The notes under the pieces were generated by a model, which was given only the letters and a program-made list of their open reading frames with translations, searched no databases and was not told where the DNA came from. A DNA stretch of 64,000 nucleotides. It comes from an uncultured Clostridia bacterium. Its GTDB lineage: Bacteria > Bacillota > Clostridia > TANB77 > CAG-508. Location: NCBI GenBank assembly GCA_944392545.1, contig CALXWW010000001.1:62001-126000 (forward strand), given 5' to 3'. A program made the position numbers and the translations under genes. Positions 44,269 to 53,212 of this stretch are shown piece after piece; positions within the stretch are counted from its first letter, which is position 1; the number at the start of each line of letters is the position of its first letter.

Positions 44269-46350
44269 TTATCTTACACTCTCTATGCTAGAATTTGCAT
44301 TTTTATCTTCTGTTACTTTTTCCGAATTCATACCAAAATATTCTTCCATAACTTTTTTAGCAACTTCTGCAGTATAGCCTCCAGAGCCCGCTTTTTCTAC
44401 TAGTACCACGACAGCTATTTCAGGTTCGTCATAAGGTGCAAATCCAACAAACCAACCATGTGCCTCTCCTTCTATTCCTGTTTGTGCCGAACCTGTTTTA
44501 CCAGCTATATCTATGTCAAAGTCCGAAAAAGTTGAATATGCTGTTCCTCCGGTTTCGCTTGTAACTCCTCTCATGCCTTCCCTAATAGCATCTAAATTTT
44601 CTTTAGATATGTCTAAATCTTCTGTCAATTCGTTTTCTGTTTCAATTGTATTTTTAGTATAATTTTCTATTTCTTCTCTTGATACTTCTGTCCCATCAGG
44701 GTTAATTATTGATTTTATTATACTTACATCAACATTTTTTCCTCCGTTTGCAACCATACTTATATATCTGGCCATTTGTACTGGTGTATATTCATTAAAG
44801 CTCTGTCCTATCGACGCAGATAGCGTGTCTGATGGGTACCATGTATTATATCCTATACTTTCTCCATATTCTCTGCTTGCTACAGTTCCTCTTTCTTCTC
44901 CTGTTAGTTCTATTCCTGTTCTCTTTCCTAACCCATAGCGTCCTGCATACTCCGCAATAGTATCTATTCCCATCCTATAGCCCAAATCATAAAAGAAATA
45001 GTTGCAAGAATATTTTATTGCTTGTGTTAAGTTCAAATATCCATGTCCCGTTCCATAACTTCTGTAATACCAGCAAGCTTGATTATCCCCGTAAGGATAT
45101 ACTCCTGTATCATTTATCAAAGTGGAAGTAGTTATTTCTTCTGTATCTAAAGCTGCTGAAGCCACAACCATCTTAAATGTAGAACCTGGCGGATACGCAC
45201 TACTAATTGCTCTATTTACATACTTGCCTGTTGTATCATCCCCATCATATTCTTCTGAATATTTCTCTGGGTTATAATCCGGATAACTTGCCATCGCTAG
45301 TATTTCCCCAGTATTTACATTCATCACAACTACTGCACCAGCATCCGCATCATTTCCTTCTCCAAATTTTCCTGATGCTATATCTTTTATATTTCGTTCT
45401 AGTGCATCCTCTGCCACTTTTTGTAAGTTTGCATCTATTGTAAGAATTATATCTGAACCAGAAACCGCTTCTTTGGAAATATATTCACTGGTTATTGCAC
45501 CATCCACTGTCATGTCTACTTGTTTTATTCCGTCGGTTCCTTTTAAGTACTCCTCAAAGACTTTTTGTATTCCATCTTTTCCTATTATATCATCATTTCT
45601 ATACGTATCTTTTCTTTCATTATATTCATCCTCACTTATTGCACCAACATACCCTAAGATGTGTGACGCTAAATTATCTGAGGTATATGATACTATTGGC
45701 TCTGTGATAACATTTATACCTGCAAGTTTTGCATTTTGCTCTCTTATTTGTACGGCGGAAGTATTGCTAATATTTTTTGCTATTGTAACAGATTTTGTAC
45801 TACTATACCCTTTATTTGAAATTTCATATCTTACAGCCATAATTTTTCTTGCTACATTTATATCTTCTTCATTTATTTCATATCTTTCTTTTAATTTATA
45901 AAAAACTTGCTCTGCTGTATAATTTTCATCTATATCATTTTCGTTTTTCCATTTTTTCTGTTTTTCTTCGCTTTCCTCAGTAAATTCAAACGGATCGACA
46001 CTTATTGGTAAATTATCTATATACTCATCTTTGTTACTCTCTAATATTTTGATAAATCTATCTATTGCTGAATTTAGTTCTTCATCACTTACTTTAGTAC
46101 TATAAATTTCTACGCTATATCCTGCTTCCGTTCTTACTAGCTCTACTCCTATTCTATCTTTTATCGAACCTCTAGCAGCTTTAACTACGGTTTCTCTTGT
46201 AAGTCTTGAATTGGATGTTTCTCTATACTCTTCGCCATGTATAATCTGTAAATTAAATAATTGTATTAACAATATTATTCCAACTATGTACACGATTATT
46301 GTAAGCATGTTATATCTGATTCTGTCACTTTTATTTTTTTCTTTATTCAA
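44269..46350 (-). CDS. mrdA: Penicillin-binding protein 2 (elongasome transpeptidase)
   Basis: 693-residue class B PBP. One N-terminal transmembrane helix (about 14-34), a dimerisation/pedestal domain, then the transpeptidase domain with PPGSTFKM (active Ser, about residue 390), SCN (KYSCNYFFYDLG) and KTG (GKTGSAQTG, about 617). It cross-links lateral-wall peptidoglycan with MreBCD. The start is TTG at 46350 with GGTGAGG upstream. Gene order mreB-mreC-mreD-mrdA-minC is the classic shape cluster. Confidence 0.95.
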   Translation of the reverse strand: MNKEKNKSDRIRYNMLTIIVYIVGIILLIQLFNLQIIHGEEYRETSNSRLTRETVVKAARGSIKDRIGVELVRTEAGYSVEIYSTKVSDEELNSAIDRFIKILESNKDEYIDNLPISVDPFEFTEESEEKQKKWKNENDIDENYTAEQVFYKLKERYEINEEDINVARKIMAVRYEISNKGYSSTKSVTIAKNISNTSAVQIREQNAKLAGINVITEPIVSYTSDNLASHILGYVGAISEDEYNERKDTYRNDDIIGKDGIQKVFEEYLKGTDGIKQVDMTVDGAITSEYISKEAVSGSDIILTIDANLQKVAEDALERNIKDIASGKFGEGNDADAGAVVVMNVNTGEILAMASYPDYNPEKYSEEYDGDDTTGKYVNRAISSAYPPGSTFKMVVASAALDTEEITTSTLINDTGVYPYGDNQACWYYRSYGTGHGYLNLTQAIKYSCNYFFYDLGYRMGIDTIAEYAGRYGLGKRTGIELTGEERGTVASREYGESIGYNTWYPSDTLSASIGQSFNEYTPVQMARYISMVANGGKNVDVSIIKSIINPDGTEVSREEIENYTKNTIETENELTEDLDISKENLDAIREGMRGVTSETGGTAYSTFSDFDIDIAGKTGSAQTGIEGEAHGWFVGFAPYDEPEIAVVVLVEKAGSGGYTAEVAKKVMEEYFGMNSEKVTEDKNANSSIESVR

Positions 46351-46371
46351 TACCTCACCACCATTCTCATC

Positions 46372-46905
46372 TTAAAAATATCTAGTAAGTATGTTTTTTG
46401 TTTTAAAAACCTCTTCTAATGCATGTCCTGCTTTTTGTATCAATGGATATATAACTATTGTAATTAGCAAGTTGTATATTATCTCTATAATTAGTATTCG
46501 TACAAATTGAATTATTTCCGCATTAATGTCTAAAGCAATTATATTAAATATGTATCCTCCTATTTCATATATCGCCGTAGCTGCTGATATCATAAGCATA
46601 ATTGTAATTCTGCTCTCTTTCGAAAAGTTTCTATCTAAATATTCACCAAACAATCCTATTGTCCCAAGCATAATTCCTGATATTCCAATTTGACGTCCTA
46701 TTACCACATCTATAAAAAATCCAAATATTATACCAAATATCAACCCTAACTTTTTACCAGCAAATAATCCTATACATAGTACAAATATTACAAATAAGTT
46801 TGGTTTTATATTTGCTATTGTAAACCAAGTAAAAAAGTTCGATTGTATGAAATATATTATTAAAAAACTTACAATTATTAATACTATTGATAGGAATTTT
46901 TTCAA
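46372..46905 (-). CDS. mreD: Rod shape-determining protein MreD
   Basis: 177 residues, five or six transmembrane helices, no large soluble domain. The start FLSIVLIIVSFLIIYFIQSN and FGFFIDVVIGRQIGISGIML match MreD. It is a membrane component of the elongasome, placed between mreC and PBP2. The start codon is TTG at 46905, after GAAAGGAAG. Confidence 0.92.
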   Translation of the reverse strand: MKKFLSIVLIIVSFLIIYFIQSNFFTWFTIANIKPNLFVIFVLCIGLFAGKKLGLIFGIIFGFFIDVVIGRQIGISGIMLGTIGLFGEYLDRNFSKESRITIMLMISAATAIYEIGGYIFNIIALDINAEIIQFVRILIIEIIYNLLITIVIYPLIQKAGHALEEVFKTKNILTRYF

Positions 46906-46954
46906 GTCAAATTTCTTCCTTTCTAAACTTCACTTTTTTATTTATATTTGTTTT

Positions 46955-47782
46955 TTAATCATTTACAGTATTAGTTATTACTAATACTGTATTTAGTTTG
47001 TTAAAATCTACTGCTGTTTTTATAGTAGCATATCTATCAGTTATATTGCTAGTGTTGACAACTTCTGTTATTGTTCCTATATGAATTCCTTTTGGATATA
47101 TTCCACCTATTCCTGAAGTTTCCACTGAATCTCCCTGTAAAACAACTGCATCTGTTGGTATAAAGTTAGCCCTTAATGTTGATTTATCCTCTAAAGTTCC
47201 TTGCACAACAATTGTATCTTCTGTTGTACTTATCTTACTTGTAACGGCACTTGCAGTATCAACTATAGTTTGAACTTTCGCAGTATTTTTTGTTACAGAT
47301 ATCACATGTCCTACTAATCCACTATCTGCAATAACTGTCATTTCCTCTTTTATTCCATCAACTGAACCTACATTTATGATTATCGTACTACTATAATTAC
47401 TAATATCTCTATTTATGACATCCGCTGGTACTGTAGTATAATCTGTGTATTTATCTTTTAAATTCACATATTCTTTTAACGTATCATTCTCTGCTTTTAT
47501 TATTTCTAGTTCTCTTAACGACTGTTCTAATTCGCTATTTTTCTTTTTTAGTTCTTCATTTTCTGTTTTTAATGTATCCATATCTGCAAAGAAACTATCA
47601 TTTCCAGATATTTTATTTTTCAAATAGGTAAATCCATTTTGTATTGGCATAACAAACGCATTACATATATTTTGAATATATGATACCTGATTAGCGTCAC
47701 TATTAGTAAATGCTACTAATAGTATAATAATTATTATTGTTATAACAATACCTGCAATTCCTTTTTTCTTATTTTTATACAT
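46955..47782 (-). CDS. mreC: Rod shape-determining protein MreC
   Basis: 275 residues. One N-terminal transmembrane helix (about 8-27), a coiled coil (about 65-105) and the MreC beta-domains, with ADVINRDISNYSSTIIINVG and DSGLVGHVISVTKNTAKVQ. It connects cytoplasmic MreB to wall-synthesising PBPs outside. It lies 22 bp after mreB and before mreD in the same operon. Confidence 0.95.
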   Translation of the reverse strand: MYKNKKKGIAGIVITIIIIILLVAFTNSDANQVSYIQNICNAFVMPIQNGFTYLKNKISGNDSFFADMDTLKTENEELKKKNSELEQSLRELEIIKAENDTLKEYVNLKDKYTDYTTVPADVINRDISNYSSTIIINVGSVDGIKEEMTVIADSGLVGHVISVTKNTAKVQTIVDTASAVTSKISTTEDTIVVQGTLEDKSTLRANFIPTDAVVLQGDSVETSGIGGIYPKGIHIGTITEVVNTSNITDRYATIKTAVDFNKLNTVLVITNTVND

Positions 47783-47804
47783 TTTAAGTTATCAGTCCTT
47801 TTCG

Positions 47805-48836
47805 TTATTTTCTTTTTCGTGCATTTATTAAAATATTCTTTAATTTTTCTAAATCTTCTAATGTTTTTCCTGTTCCTTTAACCACACAATCTAATGGTTC
47901 TTGTGCAATATACACTGGCATTTCTGTTCTTTCAGCTATTAGTTTATCTATATTTTTTATTAATGAACCGCCACCGGCAAGAACAATTCCTTTTTCCATA
48001 ATATCTGAAGACAACTCCGGAGGAGTCCTTTCTAATGTTTGTTTTATTACTTCTACTATTTTTTCAATTGATTCTCTCATAGCTTCTTCTACTTGGCTAG
48101 AAGTAATTTGTACTGTTTGAGGTAGCCCAGTAGTTAAGTCTCTGCCACTTACTTCCATTGTAAGCTCTGTTAGCAATGGTTTAGCACATCCTATTTCTTT
48201 TTTTATTTGCTCTGCTGTTGTATCTCCTATTGCAAGATTCATTTCTTTTCTTACATAATTGACAATATCTTCATCCAATTCGTCTCCTGCAATTCTTATA
48301 GAGTTACTTACAACAATTCCTCCTAATGATATTACTGCAACTTCCGTCGTTCCTCCACCTATATCTACAACGATATTTCCGGTTGGCTCTGCTACTTCTA
48401 ACCCAATTCCTATAGCTGCTGCCATTGGTTCTTCGATTAAATAAACTTCTTTTGCACCAGCTTGTAGAATTGCTTCTTCTACTGCTCTTTCTTCCACTTC
48501 AGTTATGCCAGATGGTACGCCTACTACTACTCTGGGTTTATTTACATTATATCTCTGACATATTTTATATATTATATTCTTAAGCATTAATTGAGTCGCT
48601 GTAAAATCTGCTATTACTCCATCTTTCATTGGTCTTACAGCCTTTATTCCTTCAGGAGTTCTCCCTAACATTTCTTTTGCTTCATGTCCTGTTGCAAGTA
48701 TTCTATGCATTTTTTTATCTATCGCAACAACTGAAGGTTCATTTAATACTATTCCTTTTCCTTTTAATGTAACCAAGGTATTAGCTGTTCCTAAATCTAT
48801 ACCTATATCTTTTGATCTTATTACAAATAAACTCAT
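47805..48836 (-). CDS. mreB: Rod shape-determining protein MreB
   Basis: 343-residue actin-like ATPase that positions the lateral-wall machinery. Visible nucleotide-binding motifs: DIGIDLGTANTLV at the start, GNIVVDIGGGTTEVAVIS and GIVLAGGGSLIKNID. Length and sequence are typical, ending with KLKNILINARKRK. It lies 14 bp after radC. Confidence 0.98.
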   Translation of the reverse strand: MSLFVIRSKDIGIDLGTANTLVTLKGKGIVLNEPSVVAIDKKMHRILATGHEAKEMLGRTPEGIKAVRPMKDGVIADFTATQLMLKNIIYKICQRYNVNKPRVVVGVPSGITEVEERAVEEAILQAGAKEVYLIEEPMAAAIGIGLEVAEPTGNIVVDIGGGTTEVAVISLGGIVVSNSIRIAGDELDEDIVNYVRKEMNLAIGDTTAEQIKKEIGCAKPLLTELTMEVSGRDLTTGLPQTVQITSSQVEEAMRESIEKIVEVIKQTLERTPPELSSDIMEKGIVLAGGGSLIKNIDKLIAERTEMPVYIAQEPLDCVVKGTGKTLEDLEKLKNILINARKRK

Positions 48837-48850
48837 TAATATGCCCCTCT

Positions 48851-49561
48851 CTAAAAATCACTCTTTATTTTCTCATCCTTAAGCATTATTTGAAAAATAC
48901 TAGCATATCCATTTTCTCCAATAACAATATGGTCTAGTAATTCTATGCCCATTGTTTTTGACGCTTTTAGTAGTCTTTCTGTAAATTCAAAGTCTTTTTT
49001 GCTTGGTGTTGGATCACCACTTGGATGATTATGTACTAAAATAATCTTTGGTTCCCCTAATTTGATAACTTCATGTAATATATCTTTTGGTGTTACTATA
49101 ACAAAATTTGTACCCCCAAAACAGATATCTACAATTTTAATTATTACATTTTTAGAATTAAGGATTATAGCTTTTACAACCTCTCGTTTCTCATATCTCA
49201 TTTCATTAGTTAGTATTTTGGCTACATCTTTTGGTGAATTAATTTGTGTTTGACTAGTATCAAAAGGTTTTGACATTCTTTTAGTAAGTTCACAAATTGC
49301 TTTTAATTGTATAGCTTTTACTCTTCCAATCCCTTTTATACTCATAAATTCTTTTATAGATATATTTTGCAAAAAACTTAAATTATTTTCTCCGTTCTTT
49401 TCTAATGCCAATATTCTCTGAGCAATATTAACACTACTCTCATCTTTTGTTCCACTTTTAATTATGATAGCAATCAATTCTGCATTTGATAAAGCATTTT
49501 CTCCATACATTTCTAATTTTTCATATGGTCTTTCTGATATAGGTAACTCTTTAACTTTCAT
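48851..49561 (-). CDS. radC: RadC family JAB/MPN domain protein
   Basis: 236 residues. A helix-hairpin-helix-like N-terminal part (LLNI-type FMSIKGIGRVKAIQLKA) is followed by the JAB domain with VHNHPSGDPTPSKKD (His-x-His plus Ser and Asp zinc-binding set, about residue 175). Despite its name, a DNA-repair role is not established. It heads the mreBCD cluster in many Bacillota, as here. Confidence 0.95.
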   Translation of the reverse strand: MKVKELPISERPYEKLEMYGENALSNAELIAIIIKSGTKDESSVNIAQRILALEKNGENNLSFLQNISIKEFMSIKGIGRVKAIQLKAICELTKRMSKPFDTSQTQINSPKDVAKILTNEMRYEKREVVKAIILNSKNVIIKIVDICFGGTNFVIVTPKDILHEVIKLGEPKIILVHNHPSGDPTPSKKDFEFTERLLKASKTMGIELLDHIVIGENGYASIFQIMLKDEKIKSDF

Positions 49562-49614
49562 AAGGTTTCATTCCTTTCTTAAAAAGCCCTATATATCCAT
49601 TCAAAATATTAGTT

Positions 49615-49872
49615 CTATATTTTTTTATAAATAAATATAGCGAGCACCATACCTATAATACTTGATATGTTTATTTCAAACATTAATCCAAATGTTATTG
49701 ATATAACTTGCAAGTCTAATGTTATTGGTTCAGCTAGTCCAAATGTTTCTCCATAAGATAGCCACCATAAAAAGTCAACACGTCCTGCAAGATTTCCAAG
49801 TAACCCTCCTACTACAATTCCAGATAAAATGAATATTATAAGTATCCATATATTTTTTTCTCTCGTTGCCAT
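49615..49872 (-). CDS. DUF4321 small membrane protein
   Basis: 85 residues with two or three predicted membrane helices (ILIIFILSGIVVGGLLGNLA near the start, SIIGMVLAIFIYK at the end). It matches the DUF4321 family found directly upstream of radC-mreB in Clostridia. Function unknown; the setting suggests a cell-envelope role. An AGGAGG site lies before the ATG. The 49873-50124 stretch beyond it is AT-rich promoter sequence only. Confidence 0.8.
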   Translation of the reverse strand: MATREKNIWILIIFILSGIVVGGLLGNLAGRVDFLWWLSYGETFGLAEPITLDLQVISITFGLMFEINISSIIGMVLAIFIYKKI

Positions 49873-50124
49873 ATTTATTATATCCTCCTCTTTTGCATAT
49901 ATTCACATATTTTATACCTATGTATTATATATTGTATACAATTTTTTTTCAAGATTTACAGGAAAGTTTTTCTATTTATTTTTATGTTTTATTATGTTAA
50001 AATAAATTTATTAAAATATAAAAATATCTTTTATTTTATTTCTTTTTATGATATATTTATAGTTACATTTTTTATATTTAAAATATAATATATAATAGTA
50101 TAGTTACTGGAGGATTTTTATTTA

Positions 50125-50772
50125 ATGAAATTTGAAAAGCTTAATGAAAATAAAATTAGAATAACTTTATCTATGCACGACTTGGAAGAAAAGGACATAG
50201 ATTTTCATGACTTTATGTCTAACTCAATAGAATCTCAGGATTTGTTTTTAGATATGCTTGAAGAAGCCGAGGAAAAAATAGGCTTTAAAGCGAAGGATTG
50301 TAAAGTAAAAATAGAAGCTTTAGCTATGACAGAAAATGATTTTGTTTTAACTATAACTAAAATTCTACCAGAAGGAAACAAAAAAACTTTATATACCACT
50401 CCTAAAAAGAAGCCAAAAGTAAAAAGGAAAGTAAATAGCATAAATGAATCTTGTTTAATTTACAAATTCAATTCTTTTGATGATTATTGTAACTTTATTG
50501 AATTTATGTTACATAACAAACTTATAGATGCTACTAAAATTGCAAATAAAATTCTTGTATATTTATATAATGACAATTACTATCTGGTATTATCTAACTT
50601 AAACATTACATATAGAAAGATTTCTACATTTTTTACAATAATTACGGAATTTGCTTCATATATTCCAGAACCAGATTTGTATCTTTGCAGATTATCTGAG
50701 TCAGGAACAGTGTTTATAAAAAATAATGCCTTCAAAAAAGGATTTGGATATTTTGAAAAAAATAAAATCTAA
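50125..50772 (+). CDS. mecA: MecA-type adaptor protein
   Basis: 215 residues. The N-terminal substrate-binding domain (MKFEKLNENKIRITLSMHDL) and the C-terminal ClpC-binding part (FNSFDDYCNFIEFM) match the MecA/YpbH family. In Bacillus MecA delivers ComK and other substrates to ClpCP and inhibits Spo0A. The ATG follows GGAGG. Single gene flanked by a terminator. Confidence 0.88.
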   Translation: MKFEKLNENKIRITLSMHDLEEKDIDFHDFMSNSIESQDLFLDMLEEAEEKIGFKAKDCKVKIEALAMTENDFVLTITKILPEGNKKTLYTTPKKKPKVKRKVNSINESCLIYKFNSFDDYCNFIEFMLHNKLIDATKIANKILVYLYNDNYYLVLSNLNITYRKISTFFTIITEFASYIPEPDLYLCRLSESGTVFIKNNAFKKGFGYFEKNKI

Positions 50773-50790
50773 TATTTACAGCATTGCAGT

Positions 50791-50829
50791 AAAAAAGAAC
50801 GAAAATTTTACATTATTTCGTTCTTTTTT
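50791..50829. terminator. Bidirectional terminator
   Basis: AAAAAAGAACGAAA / TTTCGTTCTTTTTT 14-bp perfect stem between the convergent mecA and M23 genes. Confidence 0.88.
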
Positions 50830-50833
50830 GTTA

Positions 50834-51832
50834 TTAATATGTATAATATTGCGGGTCATACGTTACCCCATTCTTTCTTACTTCAAAATGTAGATGATTC
50901 CCTGTTGAATTTCCTGTTGATCCTACTCTTGCAATTAGTTCTCCTTGGCTAACGCTTTCGCCTGTTGAAACTAATAATTCGCTGCAATGAGCATATACTG
51001 TTGTTACACCATTTCCATGTGATACTATAACATAATTTCCAAATCCATCTCCAGCATTACCAGAAAATGTTACTGTTCCTGACGCTGCTGCTTTTATAGA
51101 TGTTCCATATGGTGCAGCTATATCAAGCCCTGCATGTGTATGATCCCTTACGCTGTCATTACTTCCATATCTTGAAGTAATAACTCCTGATACTGGATTT
51201 ATAAGACTAATTCCTAAACTTACCTTTGCTGATGAAGAACCTGTACTATAGTTTGATGCTGGTGCATATGAATAACTGTATGTTGGTACAACTACTTTTT
51301 CTTCATATAGTTTTGATACACAAGTTTTTACACTTGTAAATTTCTTTAATTCTTTTCCATATTTTTCTACAATACCTAAATCATCTTGATTAGCACTATC
51401 TTTATCTTCTAATTCTTCTATTACCTTTTCTGCATCCTTAAATGATGACAAATAGTATTTTTCTTTTTTATCTTCTGTTATTGCATAATATTTATAATAT
51501 GGAGTTCCATTTTCTGTAACTTTTGCATATATTTCATCATCATTTGTTTCTATATCTTTCTTTAACAAACATAATTTATATGTAGGCATAGCATCTATCT
51601 GAATAAAAGCTATGTTTTCTTCTTCATCTTCTTGTGTGTATTGGTTTATTTTTGATTGTAGTTCACTTTTATTTGAAGTAAAACCTATAACTTCACCATT
51701 TAAACTCACCTCATATGTTGGGTTGTAAAATAGTACCACAAGTCCTATTAGGACAACAGCCGCTAAAAACATTAAAATTAATAATTTTATAGATTTTCTA
51801 GTAGTTATTGCAACCTTTTTTAAAATATTAAT
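50834..51832 (-). CDS. M23 family metallopeptidase with N-terminal anchor, probable ATT start
   Basis: A C-terminal lysostaphin-like peptidase domain (RYGSNDSVRDHTHAGLDIAA with its zinc ligands, HGNGVTTVYAHCSE, GNSTGNHLHFEV) follows an N-terminal membrane anchor and a SPOR/YabE-like middle. The first ATG (51772) would begin inside the membrane helix with no basic residues before it and no ribosome-binding site. Twenty more codons in frame lead back to ATT at 51832, nine bases after AAAGGA, giving MNILKKVAITTRKSIKLLIL before the helix. No ATG, GTG or TTG lies between. 332 residues with this start. Likely peptidoglycan remodelling outside the membrane. Confidence 0.8.
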   Translation of the reverse strand: MNILKKVAITTRKSIKLLILMFLAAVVLIGLVVLFYNPTYEVSLNGEVIGFTSNKSELQSKINQYTQEDEEENIAFIQIDAMPTYKLCLLKKDIETNDDEIYAKVTENGTPYYKYYAITEDKKEKYYLSSFKDAEKVIEELEDKDSANQDDLGIVEKYGKELKKFTSVKTCVSKLYEEKVVVPTYSYSYAPASNYSTGSSSAKVSLGISLINPVSGVITSRYGSNDSVRDHTHAGLDIAAPYGTSIKAAASGTVTFSGNAGDGFGNYVIVSHGNGVTTVYAHCSELLVSTGESVSQGELIARVGSTGNSTGNHLHFEVRKNGVTYDPQYYTY

Positions 51833-51854
51833 ATTAAACAGTCCTTTCTTAAAT

Positions 51855-51881
51855 AAAAAATCTTATTTCCGTAAGATTTTC
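51855..51881 (-). terminator. Small hairpin upstream of the M23 gene
   Basis: AAATCTTA / TAAGATTT stem with a 6-nt loop followed by a TTTTTTATTT tract on the minus strand, before the M23 ribosome-binding site. It acts as a second terminator for the coat genes or as part of the M23 leader. Confidence 0.5.
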
Positions 51882-51917
51882 TACACTAAAATATTTTTTA
51901 TATTGATATTTTATATT

Positions 51918-51957
51918 AAAAAAAGATTTTAAACAATTTGTAAATATGTTTAAAATC
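51918..51957 (-). terminator. Terminator after the coat protein genes
   Basis: GATTTTAAAC / GTTTAAAATC 10-bp stem followed by TTTTTTT on the minus strand, about 70 bp after the CotF-like gene. Confidence 0.7.
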
Positions 51958-52024
51958 CTTTTTTATTTTAGTTTTATTTCTATTTTCTTTAATTTACTCT
52001 TAATATCTTCTTTTTCCTTATAAT

Positions 52025-52267
52025 TTATTGCAATTCTGTTTTTACAGTTTGTATTTCCGTAACACTAGCAGGCGCTGCTGATTTATAATACCCTTTTGCT
52101 TCAGCAGTTTTAAAAAGTTCATATTGAAAACTTTCATCACTGTTTCTTATTTGCTGAAAAGTTTGTCTTAATTGCATATTTTCAGTTTCTGTTATTGCTG
52201 TTTGATACGAGCCCAAACTCGCTTTTATTCCTGATAAAATATCATTTACCATTGTTTTTTCATCCAT
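52025..52267 (-). CDS. CotF-family spore coat protein
   Basis: 80 residues. MVNDILSGIKASLGSYQTAI followed by YELFKTAEAKGYYKSA matches the coat protein F helical-bundle family. GGAGGTATAAGTA precedes the ATG. It pairs with the gene at 52311-52499 and together they resemble the two-gene CotF-like cassettes of Clostridia. Expected in late mother-cell expression. Confidence 0.82.
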   Translation of the reverse strand: MDEKTMVNDILSGIKASLGSYQTAITETENMQLRQTFQQIRNSDESFQYELFKTAEAKGYYKSAAPASVTEIQTVKTELQ

Positions 52268-52310
52268 TACTTATACCTCCACATTTTTATTTTTCGAGTA
52301 TTTTAAACAA

Positions 52311-52499
52311 CTAATTATTTAAAAAAGACATCAATTTTTGTTTTGTATTAAGACTATCTTGTGCTGCTTTTGTAAACATTTGCTTTATTTGAGGATCTAC
52401 TGCTTGAGATGCATATGTGTTTAACTTTTGATAAGTAGTCTCGTGTGCACCAATAAAATGTCTTAAGTTTTGTAGCTCTACTTGGCTTAAATTAGGCAT
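52311..52499 (-). CDS. CotF-like spore coat protein
   Basis: 62 residues; LSQVELQNLRHFIGAHETTY then MFTKAAQDSLNTKQKLMSFL is a short ferritin-like/CotF helical domain. GAAAGGA precedes the ATG. It lies 43 bp upstream of the second coat gene on the same strand. Confidence 0.78.
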   Translation of the reverse strand: MPNLSQVELQNLRHFIGAHETTYQKLNTYASQAVDPQIKQMFTKAAQDSLNTKQKLMSFLNN

Positions 52500-52563
52500 T
52501 AAAGATCATTCCTTTCATTATTATTTTCAATTTATATTATGTGTATTTTTTCTATTTATATAC

Positions 52564-52594
52564 AAAAAGATTAGAGTAATATTTACTCTAATCT
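52564..52594 (-). terminator. Terminator of the nucleotidase-pcrA unit
   Basis: AGATTAGAGTAA / TTACTCTAATCT 12-bp perfect stem with a 3-nt loop and TTTTT on the minus strand, after the gene at 52612. Confidence 0.85.
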
Positions 52595-52611
52595 CACTTT
52601 AGTTTTTTAAT

Positions 52612-53169
52612 TTACATTAAAATATTTTCTATTTCTCTCCAATTATTTACTCTAATAATATTATTACTTCTTAATTCATCATTAGTTAATTTTTTATTAT
52701 GATATGCTGTAAATAACAGCTTAGTTTCTGCTTTTCCTTTTAAATTATTTATATTATCATCTATTCTAATATCCGCATCAATCAATTCCTTATTATTGGC
52801 AAATATATATTTATTAGAATTAAGAAATGAAAAATTTTTATATAAATATTCAAATTTATCTTTTAATACTTTCCCTGATAAGCTTTCGTCATCTCTAAAA
52901 ACATAAGCAGTTACTATATATATGTCATATATTTTATTAAGTTTTTCTAATACTACTTTAGCATCTTCTGACTGCTTTCCATATTCATATAAATTGTTTC
53001 TGCCAAAAAACTCTATCCACTCATTCATTTTGTTTTCCGGGATAAGATCATTTATATAATATGAACAAGCATCATCTTCTTTATAGTTAGTTTTTAAAAA
53101 ATCATTTACCATTTCTATAAAGTTTTTTTCACAAATCACATCATCCATGTCTATTATTAATTTCTTCAT
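52612..53169 (-). CDS. 5'-nucleotidase-like HAD phosphatase (NT5C family)
   Basis: 185 residues. The HAD motif I LIIDMDDVICEKN is at the N-terminus (residues 3-15), with a DIYIVTAYVFRD motif II region and ADIRIDDNINNL as motif IV. This fits the 5'(3')-deoxyribonucleotidase NT5C-like group (phosphate removal from dNMPs). It lies 43 bp after pcrA on the same strand and ends in a terminator. AGGAG precedes the ATG. Confidence 0.85.
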   Translation of the reverse strand: MKKLIIDMDDVICEKNFIEMVNDFLKTNYKEDDACSYYINDLIPENKMNEWIEFFGRNNLYEYGKQSEDAKVVLEKLNKIYDIYIVTAYVFRDDESLSGKVLKDKFEYLYKNFSFLNSNKYIFANNKELIDADIRIDDNINNLKGKAETKLLFTAYHNKKLTNDELRSNNIIRVNNWREIENILM

Positions 53170-53212
53170 ATTTTCTCCTATACTGCTTTAAAATATATTA
53201 TAATTTATTTTT

